31,409 bases of DNA from an uncultured Chloroflexota bacterium (GCA_937879875.1 CALFMN010000199.1:1-31409), one strand, 5' to 3'. Shown: positions 15,581-24,139, counted from the first letter of the stretch. Numbers and translations: made by a program. Notes: generated by a model from the letters alone, not told the origin.

Positions 15581-15783
15581 CGGCCCTCTATCCCCCTTCC
15601 CCTTTCTCCCAATCTTGGGAGAAAGGGGCGATCCGGTTTGGAGCGCGCCGTGGCCGCGCAGGGTTAACCGTGCGGATCAGCGAAGATCCCACGCCGAGGC
15701 AAGGTTAACCGCACCGGCCAGGGAACGCTCCGCGCAGGATCGCCCCTCGCCCAATCCTGGGCGAGGGGCGGGGGTGAGGGCCG
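15581..15783. repeat. Fold-back element with two strong hairpins
   Basis: The outer CGGCCCTC (15581-15588) and GAGGGCCG (15776-15783) are inverted. GGGGCGATCC (15625-15634) and GGATCGCCCC (15737-15746) are inverted as well. Each arm holds a 13-bp hairpin: 15599-15628 (loop ATCT) and 15741-15770 (loop ATCC). Two GGTTAACCG copies lie inside. It resembles the element at 6345-6560 in size and in sharing GGAACGCTCC. Neither hairpin has a T-run. The next ORF starts at the base after the element. Confidence 0.75.
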
Positions 15784-16086
15784 ATGGCCGCGGGCGCACT
15801 CTTCTTCGGCTTTGAGCTGCTGGTCTGGCTGTCGCTGGGCGTTGCCGGCTGGCTGGCGGTTACGCTGCGCTTCAGGCCGCGCGCCAGCCTGCTCGCTTTA
15901 CTGGCCGCGCTGATCGTCGCACCGATCGGCGGTGCCCTGCCAGGGCTGCTCGGCTGGGACACGCTGCCCGGCCTGCTCTGCGGCCTCGCACTGGCGCCGG
16001 TAGGCGCTACGGCGGCGGCGTGGCAGACTATGAAGCGTCTGCCCGCGCCGGAGTCTGCGCAGAGTGAGACCGCCCGGCGCCCGTAG
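15784..16086 (+). CDS. Small hydrophobic membrane protein
   Basis: This encodes 100 residues with three likely membrane segments (about 4-27, 33-56 and 59-80) and a short polar C-terminus. Its ribosome site (GAGGG, close to the ATG) belongs to the right arm of the fold-back element. It ends 23 nt before the TIM-barrel gene. No family is recognised. Sitting between real genes on the same strand and being plausibly hydrophobic makes it likely but not certain. Confidence 0.5.
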   Translation: MAAGALFFGFELLVWLSLGVAGWLAVTLRFRPRASLLALLAALIVAPIGGALPGLLGWDTLPGLLCGLALAPVGATAAAWQTMKRLPAPESAQSETARRP

Positions 16087-16109
16087 CAAGCCGCCACGTC
16101 GAGGTGCCG

Positions 16110-17039
16110 ATGGACGTCAAGGTCGCGCTCTCCACGATGTGGGCGCAGCAGGATCGCTTCGCCGCCGAGCTGGCGCCGTTCGCCGAGCTGGCCGCCACCG
16201 CCGGCTACACGCACATCGAGGTCAGCCACGCCACGGACGAGCGTGGCCTGCGCCAGCTTATGACGCAGCGAACGCTGCCGCTCAGCAGCCTGCATGCGCC
16301 CACGCCGCGCGAGCGCACCACCAACGGCCGCTGGAACACCGATCTGAACCTTGCGGCCGAAGACGAGACCGAGCGCGCGGCAGCTCTTGTGGTGACGTTG
16401 CGCACCATCGACTTCGCCGCCGAGGCCGGCGCCGGCAGCGTGGTCGTGCATCTCGGCGGCGTCGGCAGCTCCGGCGTGCGCGGCGACAGCCGCCTGCGTG
16501 GCATGTACAGCAGCGGCAAGACCAGCGGCCCTGAAGTCGAAGCGGCGCGGCGCGAGGCTAGAGACGAACGCGCCCGACGGGCGCCCACGGCGCTCGCGGC
16601 GGCGGCTCACAGCCTTGAGGCCATCGCCGATCATGCGCGCGGGTGCGGCGTGCGCATCGGCATCGAAACACGCATGTGGTATCACGAGATCCCGCTGCCG
16701 GACGAGGCGCTGTCGCTGCTCGCCGGCTACAATCCCGCCGAGGCCGGCTACTGGCACGACGTTGGCCACGCCGAGATCCTGCACCGGCTGGGCCTGGTAC
16801 CGCGCGAAGATTGGTTCGCGAAGCTCAGCGGGCGCGTCGTCGGCTGCCATCTGCACGACATGCAGGGCATCATCGACCACCGCGCACCGGGCCTGGGCGA
16901 CGTGCAGTGGGACTACATCGCCCGCGGCGTCGCATCCGCGCCGATTCGCACGCTGGAGATCAACCAACACCAACCCGAGCCGGCGCTGGCCGACGCGCTC
17001 ACGCTGCTGCGGCGCGAGGGCGTGCTGCCGGGCGGGTGA
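16110..17039 (+). CDS. Sugar phosphate isomerase/epimerase-like TIM barrel
   Basis: This encodes 309 residues from ATG 16110, with GAGG just upstream; a GTG at 16104 is an alternative. The order of motifs fits the xylose isomerase-like (AP endonuclease 2) barrel: THIEVSHA, VVVHLGGVGSSG, IGIETRMWYHEIPLP with a candidate metal-binding Glu, GYWHDVGHAEIL, VGCHLHDMQGIIDHRAPGLG and LEINQHQPEP near the end. The substrate cannot be named; members include sugar and inositol epimerases as well as endonuclease IV. Its location between rseP and thrC says little about the pathway. Confidence 0.75.
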   Translation: MDVKVALSTMWAQQDRFAAELAPFAELAATAGYTHIEVSHATDERGLRQLMTQRTLPLSSLHAPTPRERTTNGRWNTDLNLAAEDETERAAALVVTLRTIDFAAEAGAGSVVVHLGGVGSSGVRGDSRLRGMYSSGKTSGPEVEAARREARDERARRAPTALAAAAHSLEAIADHARGCGVRIGIETRMWYHEIPLPDEALSLLAGYNPAEAGYWHDVGHAEILHRLGLVPREDWFAKLSGRVVGCHLHDMQGIIDHRAPGLGDVQWDYIARGVASAPIRTLEINQHQPEPALADALTLLRREGVLPGG

Positions 17040-17209
17040 GTGGAGAGTGGTGAATGGTGAACGGGATTCAAGCTTCGCCCGTGCAATGTGCACAGTTCGC
17101 CCATTGCAGCGGCGCGGTGTGCGCCCTGCGGCGCGCCGACGCACAATCAACAGCAGAGCCCCGCTCCGCAGCGCGACTCCCCACTCTCCATTCACCACTC
17201 ACCCCCAGT
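17035..17209. repeat. Opposed heptad arrays flanking a 105-bp spacer
   Basis: The left array (17035-17069) reads GGTGAGT, GGAGAGT, GGTGAAT, GGTGAAC, GGGATTC and covers the stop codon of the preceding gene. The right array (17175-17209) reads GACTCCC, CACTCTC, CATTCAC, CACTCAC, CCCCAGT, which is nearly the complement. The spacer 17070-17174 holds small palindromic pieces such as GTGCAATGTGCAC. The array ends 9 nt before the thrC start. Confidence 0.7.
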
Positions 17210-17218
17210 GAGGCAACC

Positions 17219-18421
17219 GTGAGCTATCTCTCCCAGATCGAATGCCCGAAGTGCGGCACGACGTATCCGGCCAACGAGCCGGCGAATCTCTGCGTCTGCG
17301 GCTCGCCGCTGCTGGTGCGCTACGACCTGCCGCGCGCCGCGGCTGAGCTGAAGCGCGAGTCGCTGGCCGGCCGCGAGCCGACGATGTGGCGCTACCGCGA
17401 ACTGCTGCCCGTGGAAAACGCGGCAAATATCGTCTCGCTGGGCGAGGGCTTCACGCCGGTGCTGCGGCTGCAGCGCGCCGGCGAACGCTTCGGCATGCCC
17501 GAGCTGTGGATGAAGGACGAGGGGCTGAACCCCACCGGCAGCTTCAAGGCGCGCGGCGCCGCGGCCGGCGTCTCGAAGGCGAAAGAACTGGGCATCACCG
17601 AGATCGCCATGCCCACGGCCGGCAACGCGGGCGGCGCCTGGGCGGCCTACTGCGCCCGCGCCGGCATCAAGGCGCACATCGTCATGCCGGCCGACGCGCC
17701 GGCGATCAACCAGAAGGAGACCTGGGCCTGCGGCGCCGAGACGTATCTGGTGCGCGGTCTGATCTCCGACGCGGGGCGCATCGTCGGGCGCGCCGCGCAG
17801 CGCTACGGCTGGTTCGACGCCAGCACGCTCAAAGAACCCTATCGTATCGAGGGCAAGAAGACGATGGGTTTCGAGCTGGCCGAGCAGTTTGGCTGGCGGC
17901 CGCCCGAAGTGATTCTCTATCCCGCGGGCGGCGGCGTCGGCCTGATCGGCATCTGGAAGGCGTTCGACGAGCTGCGCGCCCTCGGCTGGCTGGCCGAAGA
18001 CGTGCGGCCGCGCCTGTTCGCCGTGCAGGCGGAGGGCTGTGCGCCGTTAGTCCGCGCCTTCGAAGCTGGGCGCGAGGACTCCGAATTCTGCGAGGGCGCG
18101 AGCACGGTTGCCAGCGGCATTCGCGTGCCGAAGGCGCTGGGCGACTTTTTGGTGCTGCGCGCTGTGCGCGAGACCAGCGGCGCCTGCGTGGCGGTGAGCG
18201 ACGCCGAGATCGTGGCGAAGATGAAGGAGCTGGCGGCACTGGAGGGCACGCTGATCTGCCCTGAAGGCGCGGCCACGCTTGCCGCGGCCATCCGCCTGCG
18301 CGAGCAGGGCGTAGTCCAGCCAAACGAGCGCGTCTTGCTGCTGAACACGGGCACGGGCCTCAAGTATCCCGAGGTGCTGGCGCCTGATCTGCCGGTGCTC
18401 GATCCGACGGACGACATTTGA
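17219..18421 (+). CDS. thrC: Threonine synthase
   Basis: This encodes 400 residues from GTG 17219, with GAGG upstream. The frame stays open for 55 codons further upstream, but those codons translate the heptad repeats. It converts O-phosphohomoserine to threonine with PLP. An N-terminal zinc ribbon (C9, C12, C25, C27) precedes the fold-type II domain. K110 in NPTGSFKARG should bind PLP. PTAGNAGGAWAAY and PAGGGVGLIGIW bind the phosphate, and the C-terminal LLNTGTGLKYPE is typical. A related PLP lyase remains a lesser alternative. Confidence 0.9.
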   Translation: MSYLSQIECPKCGTTYPANEPANLCVCGSPLLVRYDLPRAAAELKRESLAGREPTMWRYRELLPVENAANIVSLGEGFTPVLRLQRAGERFGMPELWMKDEGLNPTGSFKARGAAAGVSKAKELGITEIAMPTAGNAGGAWAAYCARAGIKAHIVMPADAPAINQKETWACGAETYLVRGLISDAGRIVGRAAQRYGWFDASTLKEPYRIEGKKTMGFELAEQFGWRPPEVILYPAGGGVGLIGIWKAFDELRALGWLAEDVRPRLFAVQAEGCAPLVRAFEAGREDSEFCEGASTVASGIRVPKALGDFLVLRAVRETSGACVAVSDAEIVAKMKELAALEGTLICPEGAATLAAAIRLREQGVVQPNERVLLLNTGTGLKYPEVLAPDLPVLDPTDDI

Positions 18422-18442
18422 GGCAGTCGGGAGTCGGGGTGG
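18422..18442. repeat. Heptad repeat after thrC
   Basis: The units GGCAGTC, GGGAGTC and GGGGTGG begin at the base after the thrC stop codon and mirror the arrays after tsf and after the TIM-barrel gene. Confidence 0.5.
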
Positions 18443-18555
18443 GACGCTCGCGGCGGCGGGCACGACGGTCCGCCCCGCGACGGTACTGTCGTCGCCACTG
18501 TGTATCGACTTCGGGTCCGCCGCATGGTCTTCGAAGTTCCCTTACCCACCCCGGC

Positions 18556-18561
18556 TATAAT
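18556..18561 (+). promoter_or_regulatory. -10 box of the proS promoter
   Basis: A perfect TATAAT stands 51 nt before the proS start in an otherwise GC-rich gap. No good -35 is seen; TTCGAA at 18530-18535 would need a 20-nt spacer. I see no T-box sequence in the leader. Confidence 0.45.
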
Positions 18562-18612
18562 GCCTGGGTCATCGCCGTCCCGACTCTCGACTGCCGCTCC
18601 AACGGAGCCTCG

Positions 18613-20322
18613 ATGCGTCTTACAAAACTCTTCGGCAAGACCCTGCGCCAGCCGCCGGCCGAGGCGGAATCCACCAACCATCAGTTGCTGCTGCGCGCCT
18701 GCCTGGTGCAGCAGACCGCGGCCGGCATCTACAGCTTTCTGCCGCTCGGCTACCGCGCGCTGCGCCGGATCGAGCAGATCGTGCGCGAGGAGATGGACGC
18801 GGCGGGCGGCCAGGAGCTGCATCTGCCCGTGCTCAGCCCCGTCGAACTGTGGCAGGAGAGCGGCCGGCTGGGGGAGATGGGCAGCATCCTGATGACGCTG
18901 CAAGACCGGCGCGAACGTACGCTCGTGCTCGGTCCCACGCACGAAGAGGTCATTACCGATTTGGTGCGGCGCAACGTGCAGAGCTACCGCGACCTGCCGC
19001 TGCTGCTGTATCAGATTCAGACCAAGTTCCGCGACGAAGCGCGGCCGCGCGGCGGGCTGCTGCGCGGCCGCGAGTTCTCGATGAAGGACCTGTACAGTTT
19101 CGACAAGGACTGGGAGGGTCTGGACGCGAGCTACGACGCGATGGTCGCGGCGTACAAGAAGGTCTTCGCGCGTTGCGGCGTGCCCGTGGTGCCGGTGCTG
19201 GCCGACTCGGGCGCGATCGGCGGCAAGGAGTCGCAGGAGTTCCTCTACCTCACCGAGGTCGGAGAGGACGAGGCGCTGATCTGTCCGAACGGCGACTACG
19301 CGGCCAACGCCGAGAAGGCCGCCTTCCGCAAGCCGCCGCTGCCCGCCGAAGCGCCGCTGGCAATCGCAGAGATCAGCACGCCCGACCAGAAGACGATCGA
19401 GGATCTGATGACGTTCCTCAATATCTCCGCGACGCGCACGCTCAAGGCGGTGTTCTTGGAGGCCGATGGCCAGCCGATCTTCGTCGCCATCCGCGGCGAT
19501 ATGCAGGTAAACGCGGTGAAGCTTGCCAATGCGCTGCATGCGGCCGAGCTGACGCCGATGGACACCGCGGCGGTGGCGCGGCACGGCCTCGTCGCCGGCT
19601 CGGCCGGGCCGGTCGGGCTTGCCGGCATGCGCATCGTCGCCGATGAGGCTCTGCTCGCCTCGCCCAATCTCGTCACCGGCGCCAACAAGCCGGACATGCA
19701 CCTGAAGAACGTGAACTACGGGCGCGACTGGCAGGCCGAGATCGTTACGGACATCGCCCTGGCGCGCGAGGGTGACGCCTGCCCCGGCTGCGGCGCCGGC
19801 TTCGAGCTGCGCCGCGGGCTGGAGATGGGCCACGTCTTCAAGCTGGGCACGCGCTACAGCGAGCGCATGAACGCGCGCTTTCTGGACGAGCGCGGCGAGC
19901 AGCAGCCCTGCATCATGGGCTGCTACGGCATCGGCATCACGCGGCTGCTGGCGGCCGCGATCGAGGCGAACCATGACGATCGCGGCATCGTCTGGCCGGC
20001 GAGCATCGCGCCGTATCCACTGCACATCGTCGCCCTGAACGCCGACCGCCCGGAAGTGCGCCAGGCGGCCGAACGGTTATACGCGGACCTGAAGGCGGTC
20101 GGTTTGGAGCCGCTGTACGACGACCGCGAGGAAGCGGCCGGTGTCAAGCTCAACGACGCCGATCTGCTCGGCATGCCGCTGCGGCTCACCGTCAGCCCGC
20201 GCAACCTGGCAAACGGCGTGGTCGAGATCAGGCGGCGCGCCGGCGGCGAAACCGAGCTGGCGCCGCTCGGCGAGGCGGTGCATGCCGTGCGCGCCGCCCT
20301 GGCTCAGACGCGCTGGTCGTAG
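18613..20322 (+). CDS. proS: Prolyl-tRNA synthetase, bacterial type with editing domain
   Basis: This encodes 569 residues from ATG 18613, with GGAG about 5 nt upstream. It is a class II synthetase. LPLGYRALRRIEQIV and GPTHEEVITDL lie in motif regions 1-2, followed by FRDEARPRGGLLRGREFSMK. The YbaK-like insertion (about 230-370) removes Ala from tRNA-Pro. CYGIGITRLLAAAIE is motif 3, and the C-terminal anticodon-binding domain runs from about 460. proS often follows dxr-rseP; here three genes are interposed. Its end overlaps the convergent phosphatase gene by 19 bp. Confidence 0.96.
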   Translation: MRLTKLFGKTLRQPPAEAESTNHQLLLRACLVQQTAAGIYSFLPLGYRALRRIEQIVREEMDAAGGQELHLPVLSPVELWQESGRLGEMGSILMTLQDRRERTLVLGPTHEEVITDLVRRNVQSYRDLPLLLYQIQTKFRDEARPRGGLLRGREFSMKDLYSFDKDWEGLDASYDAMVAAYKKVFARCGVPVVPVLADSGAIGGKESQEFLYLTEVGEDEALICPNGDYAANAEKAAFRKPPLPAEAPLAIAEISTPDQKTIEDLMTFLNISATRTLKAVFLEADGQPIFVAIRGDMQVNAVKLANALHAAELTPMDTAAVARHGLVAGSAGPVGLAGMRIVADEALLASPNLVTGANKPDMHLKNVNYGRDWQAEIVTDIALAREGDACPGCGAGFELRRGLEMGHVFKLGTRYSERMNARFLDERGEQQPCIMGCYGIGITRLLAAAIEANHDDRGIVWPASIAPYPLHIVALNADRPEVRQAAERLYADLKAVGLEPLYDDREEAAGVKLNDADLLGMPLRLTVSPRNLANGVVEIRRRAGGETELAPLGEAVHAVRAALAQTRWS

Positions 20323-20966
20323 CGGGGCGCTTCGCCGCCGCGCATGCCGCGGTGGCCGCGGCTGAGGTCGCCGAGGTGCGCGGTGTCGTTGACGAAGCGG
20401 ATGCGCGGCCGGCCGATGCGCACATCCACCCATGACACCGAGGTGTGATCGACCGAGAAGTACATCCAGCCTGCAAAAGGCAGTCCCAGCAGGTGCAGCA
20501 GGATCGCGTTGATCGTCTCGCCGTGGCAGACGACGACGACGTTCGTCTTCTCGTCGCGGTGCTGGTCCCAGATGCGCTCGACGAAGGCCTCGGTCACGCG
20601 CTCGTAAAAGGCGTTCGGCCCTTCGCCGCCGAACGGTGCGTAGTCCTGCAACGGGCTCGGGTTCTTGTAGTACTCCGGCCAGCGCTGTTTGCGCTGAGAA
20701 AAGGGCGTGCGGCCGAGTTCGCCCGGATCGACGGCGCCGAGCCCCGGCTCCTCGATCGCTCGCACGCCGGTGGTCGCGGCGATCGCCTGCGCCGTCTCCT
20801 GCGTGCGCTTGTACGGCGTCGTGATCAGGTGGTTGATCTTCAGCCTGGCGAAACGCGCTCCCACCCGCGCCGCCTGTTCGCGGCCCAGCGGCGAAAGCGG
20901 GAAGTCCGTCTGCACCGCGTCCTCGGGAATGGCCGACTCGCCGTGCCGCACCAGATACAGGTCCAT
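20304..20966 (-). CDS. Histidine phosphatase family protein
   Basis: This encodes 220 residues from ATG 20966, with AAGGAG 7 nt upstream. It begins MDLYLVRHGES, where the RHG histidine is the phosphate acceptor. TTPYKRTQETAQAIA and VVVCHGETINAIL provide the second Arg and the second catalytic His. The superfamily includes cofactor-dependent phosphoglycerate mutase and many small-molecule phosphatases. The sequence fits the phosphatase side (CobC/PhoE-like), but no substrate can be assigned. It is convergent with proS and overlaps its last 19 bases. Confidence 0.9.
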   Translation of the reverse strand: MDLYLVRHGESAIPEDAVQTDFPLSPLGREQAARVGARFARLKINHLITTPYKRTQETAQAIAATTGVRAIEEPGLGAVDPGELGRTPFSQRKQRWPEYYKNPSPLQDYAPFGGEGPNAFYERVTEAFVERIWDQHRDEKTNVVVVCHGETINAILLHLLGLPFAGWMYFSVDHTSVSWVDVRIGRPRIRFVNDTAHLGDLSRGHRGMRGGEAPRYDQRV

Positions 20967-21389
20967 GGGGCGCTCCTTCGGCCTGGGTAGAGCCTGGGAT
21001 CGCGGACGGCGGTGGCGCGACCACATTTCCGCAGGGATGGAGTCCGTCGGCAGTTTGAGCAGAACGGCACTCGTCGTTTTCGCCGCCCAACGATGGCGCA
21101 GCATTGAGCTAAGCGTATACCAGCGGCTGCGAACAGTCATGGCGGGCAGGGCGCGGCGCTGGCACGCATCAGTTGCGCGCCAGGAGGCCGGTGAAGCCAG
21201 CGGTGTGCTCGCTCGACGCGCCCACGAAGAGCTCGGCCACGCGGAGGTTCGCCGCCTCGATCACACTCCGCTGGCGAACCTGCCCGGTACTCACACGTCT
21301 GTTGGACCATGTGCGTGCAGAGTCTTGGTTCACTGCCTGCTTTGGTGAAGCAGGGCGGGCGCCTGCGAAGTGGACGGCGGGTACCCGCT
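20967..21389. other. Intergenic stretch, possible gene remnant
   Basis: No intact gene is supported here. On the minus strand, about 21170-21270 reads VIEAANLRVAELFVG and then SSEHTAGFTGLLARN before a stop. This looks more protein-like than its surroundings but has no start or recognisable family. The part nearest 20966 should contain the phosphatase promoter; none is convincing. Confidence 0.35.
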
Positions 21390-21827
21390 TTACTCCGGCA
21401 GCATTTGCGGATTCCAAATGATCTCCCAAAGATGACCATCTATATCTTTGAAGTATCCTGAGTAGATACCCCACGGTCGCTCGTGTGGTTCGTCAGTCAC
21501 CGTAGCCCCGGCGGCCTCTGCCTGTTTCAGCAGTGCATCGACCTCCTCTCGGCTTTGCACGAGTTGACCGATACTGAACTCGGTGGAGCTTGCTGGTCCA
21601 ACCGGTTCCCTGGCGTCTTTCGCCAATTCACTACGAGGATACAGCGCGAGAATTATCCCCTGTTGGAGCTCAAACATGACGGCCGCTCCAGAAGGGTTGC
21701 TTTCATCGCCTGCGAACTCTGTACCGATTATTCCGTCCGTTTTCAGTCCAAGGCCGTCGCGATAGAAGGCGAGAGATCTGTCAAGATCGCCTACGCCCAA
21801 TGTAATTACGGAGATTCGTGGTTGCAT
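21390..21827 (-). CDS. VOC (glyoxalase/bleomycin-resistance-fold) protein
   Basis: This encodes 145 residues from ATG 21827, with GGAGGTG 6 nt upstream. The two babab modules are visible: RISVITLGVGDLDRSLAFYRDGL with AVMFELQQGIILALYP, then a C-terminal SGYFKDIDGHLWEIIWNP. The final WEIIWN Glu matches the usual metal-ligand position, and there is no His at the start of the first module. Substrate unknown. The gene is clearly less GC-rich than all its neighbours, which suggests recent acquisition. Confidence 0.88.
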   Translation of the reverse strand: MQPRISVITLGVGDLDRSLAFYRDGLGLKTDGIIGTEFAGDESNPSGAAVMFELQQGIILALYPRSELAKDAREPVGPASSTEFSIGQLVQSREEVDALLKQAEAAGATVTDEPHERPWGIYSGYFKDIDGHLWEIIWNPQMLPE

Positions 21828-22079
21828 GCGGCACACCTCCATGGGTCGCACCTCTCTGCCGATACGGGTGATGTTCGGCAGGCGCCTCCCCATTCTACCG
21901 CTTACGCCAAGAGGTCAGCCTCCGTCGCTATTGACGAAGTCCATCAGTGCATAGTGCTCCAGGCAACGGCGCCGCCCGGCACGGAGACGCACGCTGGACT
22001 ACGGGCGCACAGGATGTGCGTGCCAGGACGACCGGCGGCTATCCCACCTCCCTGTTCCCAGATTCCTGACCCCGGCACC

Positions 22080-22853
22080 CTACCGTGGCGGCATGCGCAG
22101 CGCGGCGTCGAGCCGGATCGTCTCGCCGTTCAGCATCGGGTTCTCGACGATCGCCTTCACCAGCGCGGCGTACTCGCTGGGCAGGCCCAGCCGGTGCGGA
22201 TGCGGCACGTCCTTCGCCAGCGCCGAGCGCAGGTCGGCGGGCAGGCCGGCCAGCATCGGCGTGTCGAAGATGCCCGGCGCGATCGTGATCACGCGGATCT
22301 GCTGGCTGGCGAGGTCGCGGGCGATCGGCAGCGTCATGCCGACCACGCCGCCTTTGGACGCCGCATACGCCGCCTGGCCGATCTGACCGTCGAAGGCGGC
22401 CACGCTGGCCGTGTTCACGATCACACCGCGCTCGCCGTCGATTGGCTCCTGCGCCGCCATGCGCGCCGCGGCCACGCGGATCGTGTTGAAGGTGCCGATC
22501 AGGTTGATCGTGATCACGCGGCTGAACTGCTCAAGCGGCAGCGGGCCGTCGCGCGAGATCGTACGGCCGGCCGTGCCCACGCCCGCGCAGTTGACGACGA
22601 TCTGCAGCCCGCCGAGCCGCGCAAACACCGTCTCGACAGCGGCCGTCATCTGATCGCCGCTAGTCACGTCGGCCGGAACCCAGATCGCCCGTCCGCCGGC
22701 GGCGCTCAGCTCTTTGGCGACCTGCTCGCCCGGCTGGCCCGGCAGATCCACGAGCGCGACCGCGGCGCCGTGCTCGACCAGCAACTCCGCCGTGGCGCGG
22801 CCAAGACCCGAAGCGCCGCCGGTAATCAGTCCCACTTTGCCTTGAAGGTTCAT
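22080..22853 (-). CDS. SDR-family 3-hydroxyacyl-CoA dehydrogenase-like
   Basis: This encodes 257 residues from ATG 22853. ITGGASGLG is the nucleotide-binding motif, VVNCAGVG the NNAG equivalent, NTASVAAFDGQIGQAAYAAS the catalytic Ser-Tyr region, and the YxxxK motif reads YAASK. The last two segments match the HSD17B10/type II 3-hydroxyacyl-CoA dehydrogenase group, which oxidises 3-hydroxyacyl-CoAs with NAD. It lies 64 nt downstream of the cyclase-family gene on the same strand, so the two probably form an operon. The exact substrate is inferred only. Confidence 0.88.
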   Translation of the reverse strand: MNLQGKVGLITGGASGLGRATAELLVEHGAAVALVDLPGQPGEQVAKELSAAGGRAIWVPADVTSGDQMTAAVETVFARLGGLQIVVNCAGVGTAGRTISRDGPLPLEQFSRVITINLIGTFNTIRVAAARMAAQEPIDGERGVIVNTASVAAFDGQIGQAAYAASKGGVVGMTLPIARDLASQQIRVITIAPGIFDTPMLAGLPADLRSALAKDVPHPHRLGLPSEYAALVKAIVENPMLNGETIRLDAALRMPPR

Positions 22854-22917
22854 CCTGGTCTTCGCAGCCCTTTCACATTTCACACTGCTGCACAGCGTGG
22901 TGTGGTATCGCGCACGC

Positions 22918-23880
22918 TTACTTGATCGCAACGGCGTTCGGCGGCGAGCCGATGCCGCCGGGCACGTGCAGCGGCGCGCTGGCAAGGAAGCAGTCATAGA
23001 CGCCGTCCGCGGCGCAGTCGGCGGCCAGCGCTTCGAGATCCCACATCTCGCCGAAGGGCATGCCCAGATAGGCGAGGGCGCGCACGTGCAGCCAGCCGGT
23101 GGCCGGGTCCGTGGGGTTGAACTCGACCGCCGGGCTGTCGCCGGCCACGGCGGCGATGCGCCGGTCCCAGAGCCAGGCGGCCATCGCCAGGCTCGCGTCG
23201 AGACCGGGGAAGGCCATCTCCTCCTGCATGCGCTCGCGGTCGGCGCGGTCGGCAGCAAGGTAGTGCTCCGTCCAGCCGCTGCGGATCAGCAGGATGTCGC
23301 CCGCCTGCACCGCGACGCGCTCCTTCGCCGCGACCTCTTCCAGCAGTTCCGGCGGAATGCGGAACGGCGTGGCCGCGTCGATCGGCTGCCCCTTCGCCCG
23401 CTGGTAGCGCGCCACGTCGAGCAAAACCGCCCGCCCGCAGATCCCGCGCCGCGCCCAGTGCTCGATGCCGTTGCGCTGGCCGGTACGCACCTGCTCGCGC
23501 GTGGCAAAGTTGTAGAAGCCGTAGCGCGGATGCCCGGCGTGGGCCAGGCTGTCCCACTGACTGGAGCGCTGCGGATAGAAGTTATCCAGCCAGTCGTCCA
23601 TCGCCACGCCGCCGGCCATCTCGACGACGCTGTGCGTATGGGCGCCGCGGCCGAACAGCGGCGGGTCGGGCAGGTCGATGCGCCAGTTGAGGCCGAAGCT
23701 CACGCCCTTGCGGATGCTCGCCGCCGCGGCCTTGACGCGCTCCGGCGTCAGAAAGTTGACCGTGCCGAGTTGGTCGTCCTTGCCGAACAGGCCCCAGTTG
23801 GAGCCGCGCGGGGCGTCCGTGCGCTCGGAAAGCTCGGCGTAGCTCGGCAGGCCGTCCGCCGGGGGAAGCGTTTCTGCCAT
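22918..23880 (-). CDS. Cyclase-family protein (kynurenine formamidase fold)
   Basis: This encodes 320 residues from ATG 23880, with AAGGAG about 9 nt upstream. SSQWDSLAHAGHPRYGFYNF is the metal-site segment of a subfamily whose motif differs from the classical HxGTHxDxPxH. GAHTHSVVEMAGGVAMDDWL, AGDILLIRSGWTEHY and RRIAAVAGDSPAVEFNP follow. Members hydrolyse amides or cyclise polyketides with a divalent metal; the substrate is unknown. It pairs with the downstream SDR gene, suggesting a small catabolic unit. Confidence 0.85.
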   Translation of the reverse strand: MAETLPPADGLPSYAELSERTDAPRGSNWGLFGKDDQLGTVNFLTPERVKAAAASIRKGVSFGLNWRIDLPDPPLFGRGAHTHSVVEMAGGVAMDDWLDNFYPQRSSQWDSLAHAGHPRYGFYNFATREQVRTGQRNGIEHWARRGICGRAVLLDVARYQRAKGQPIDAATPFRIPPELLEEVAAKERVAVQAGDILLIRSGWTEHYLAADRADRERMQEEMAFPGLDASLAMAAWLWDRRIAAVAGDSPAVEFNPTDPATGWLHVRALAYLGMPFGEMWDLEALAADCAADGVYDCFLASAPLHVPGGIGSPPNAVAIK

Positions 23881-24139
23881 GGCATGTGCTCCTTCGGTTG
23901 CAGCGCGGCGCCTGCTATCGGCGGCCGCACGGGCCGCCGGGTCGGGCGCGCCAGGCGCCGGCGTTCCTCACAATAGCGGCCGGCGCCCCTTCACGCACGC
24001 CCCGGGGCCGGCGCCGCGGTTGCCGTAACGCTATGTTGCCTGTTGGTTGGCCCCTGTAAGCTAGGGGACACGGGCCAGTGGCGCTGGCGCGATCGAAACG
24101 CGCCATGCTGCCCGACGTTTCGCCCGTGCCGGAGGCCGC

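Noticed and set aside
17054..17218. 55-codon N-terminal extension of threonine synthase
   Set aside because: It translates the heptad arrays, while the GTG at 17219 has a ribosome site and gives the normal zinc-ribbon start.
18422..18612. T-box riboswitch before proS
   Set aside because: No T-box consensus, specifier loop or antiterminator is visible.
17917..20025. 702-codon open frame on the minus strand opposite thrC and proS
   Set aside because: Both sense genes have full family motifs; the antisense frame is a high-GC artefact.
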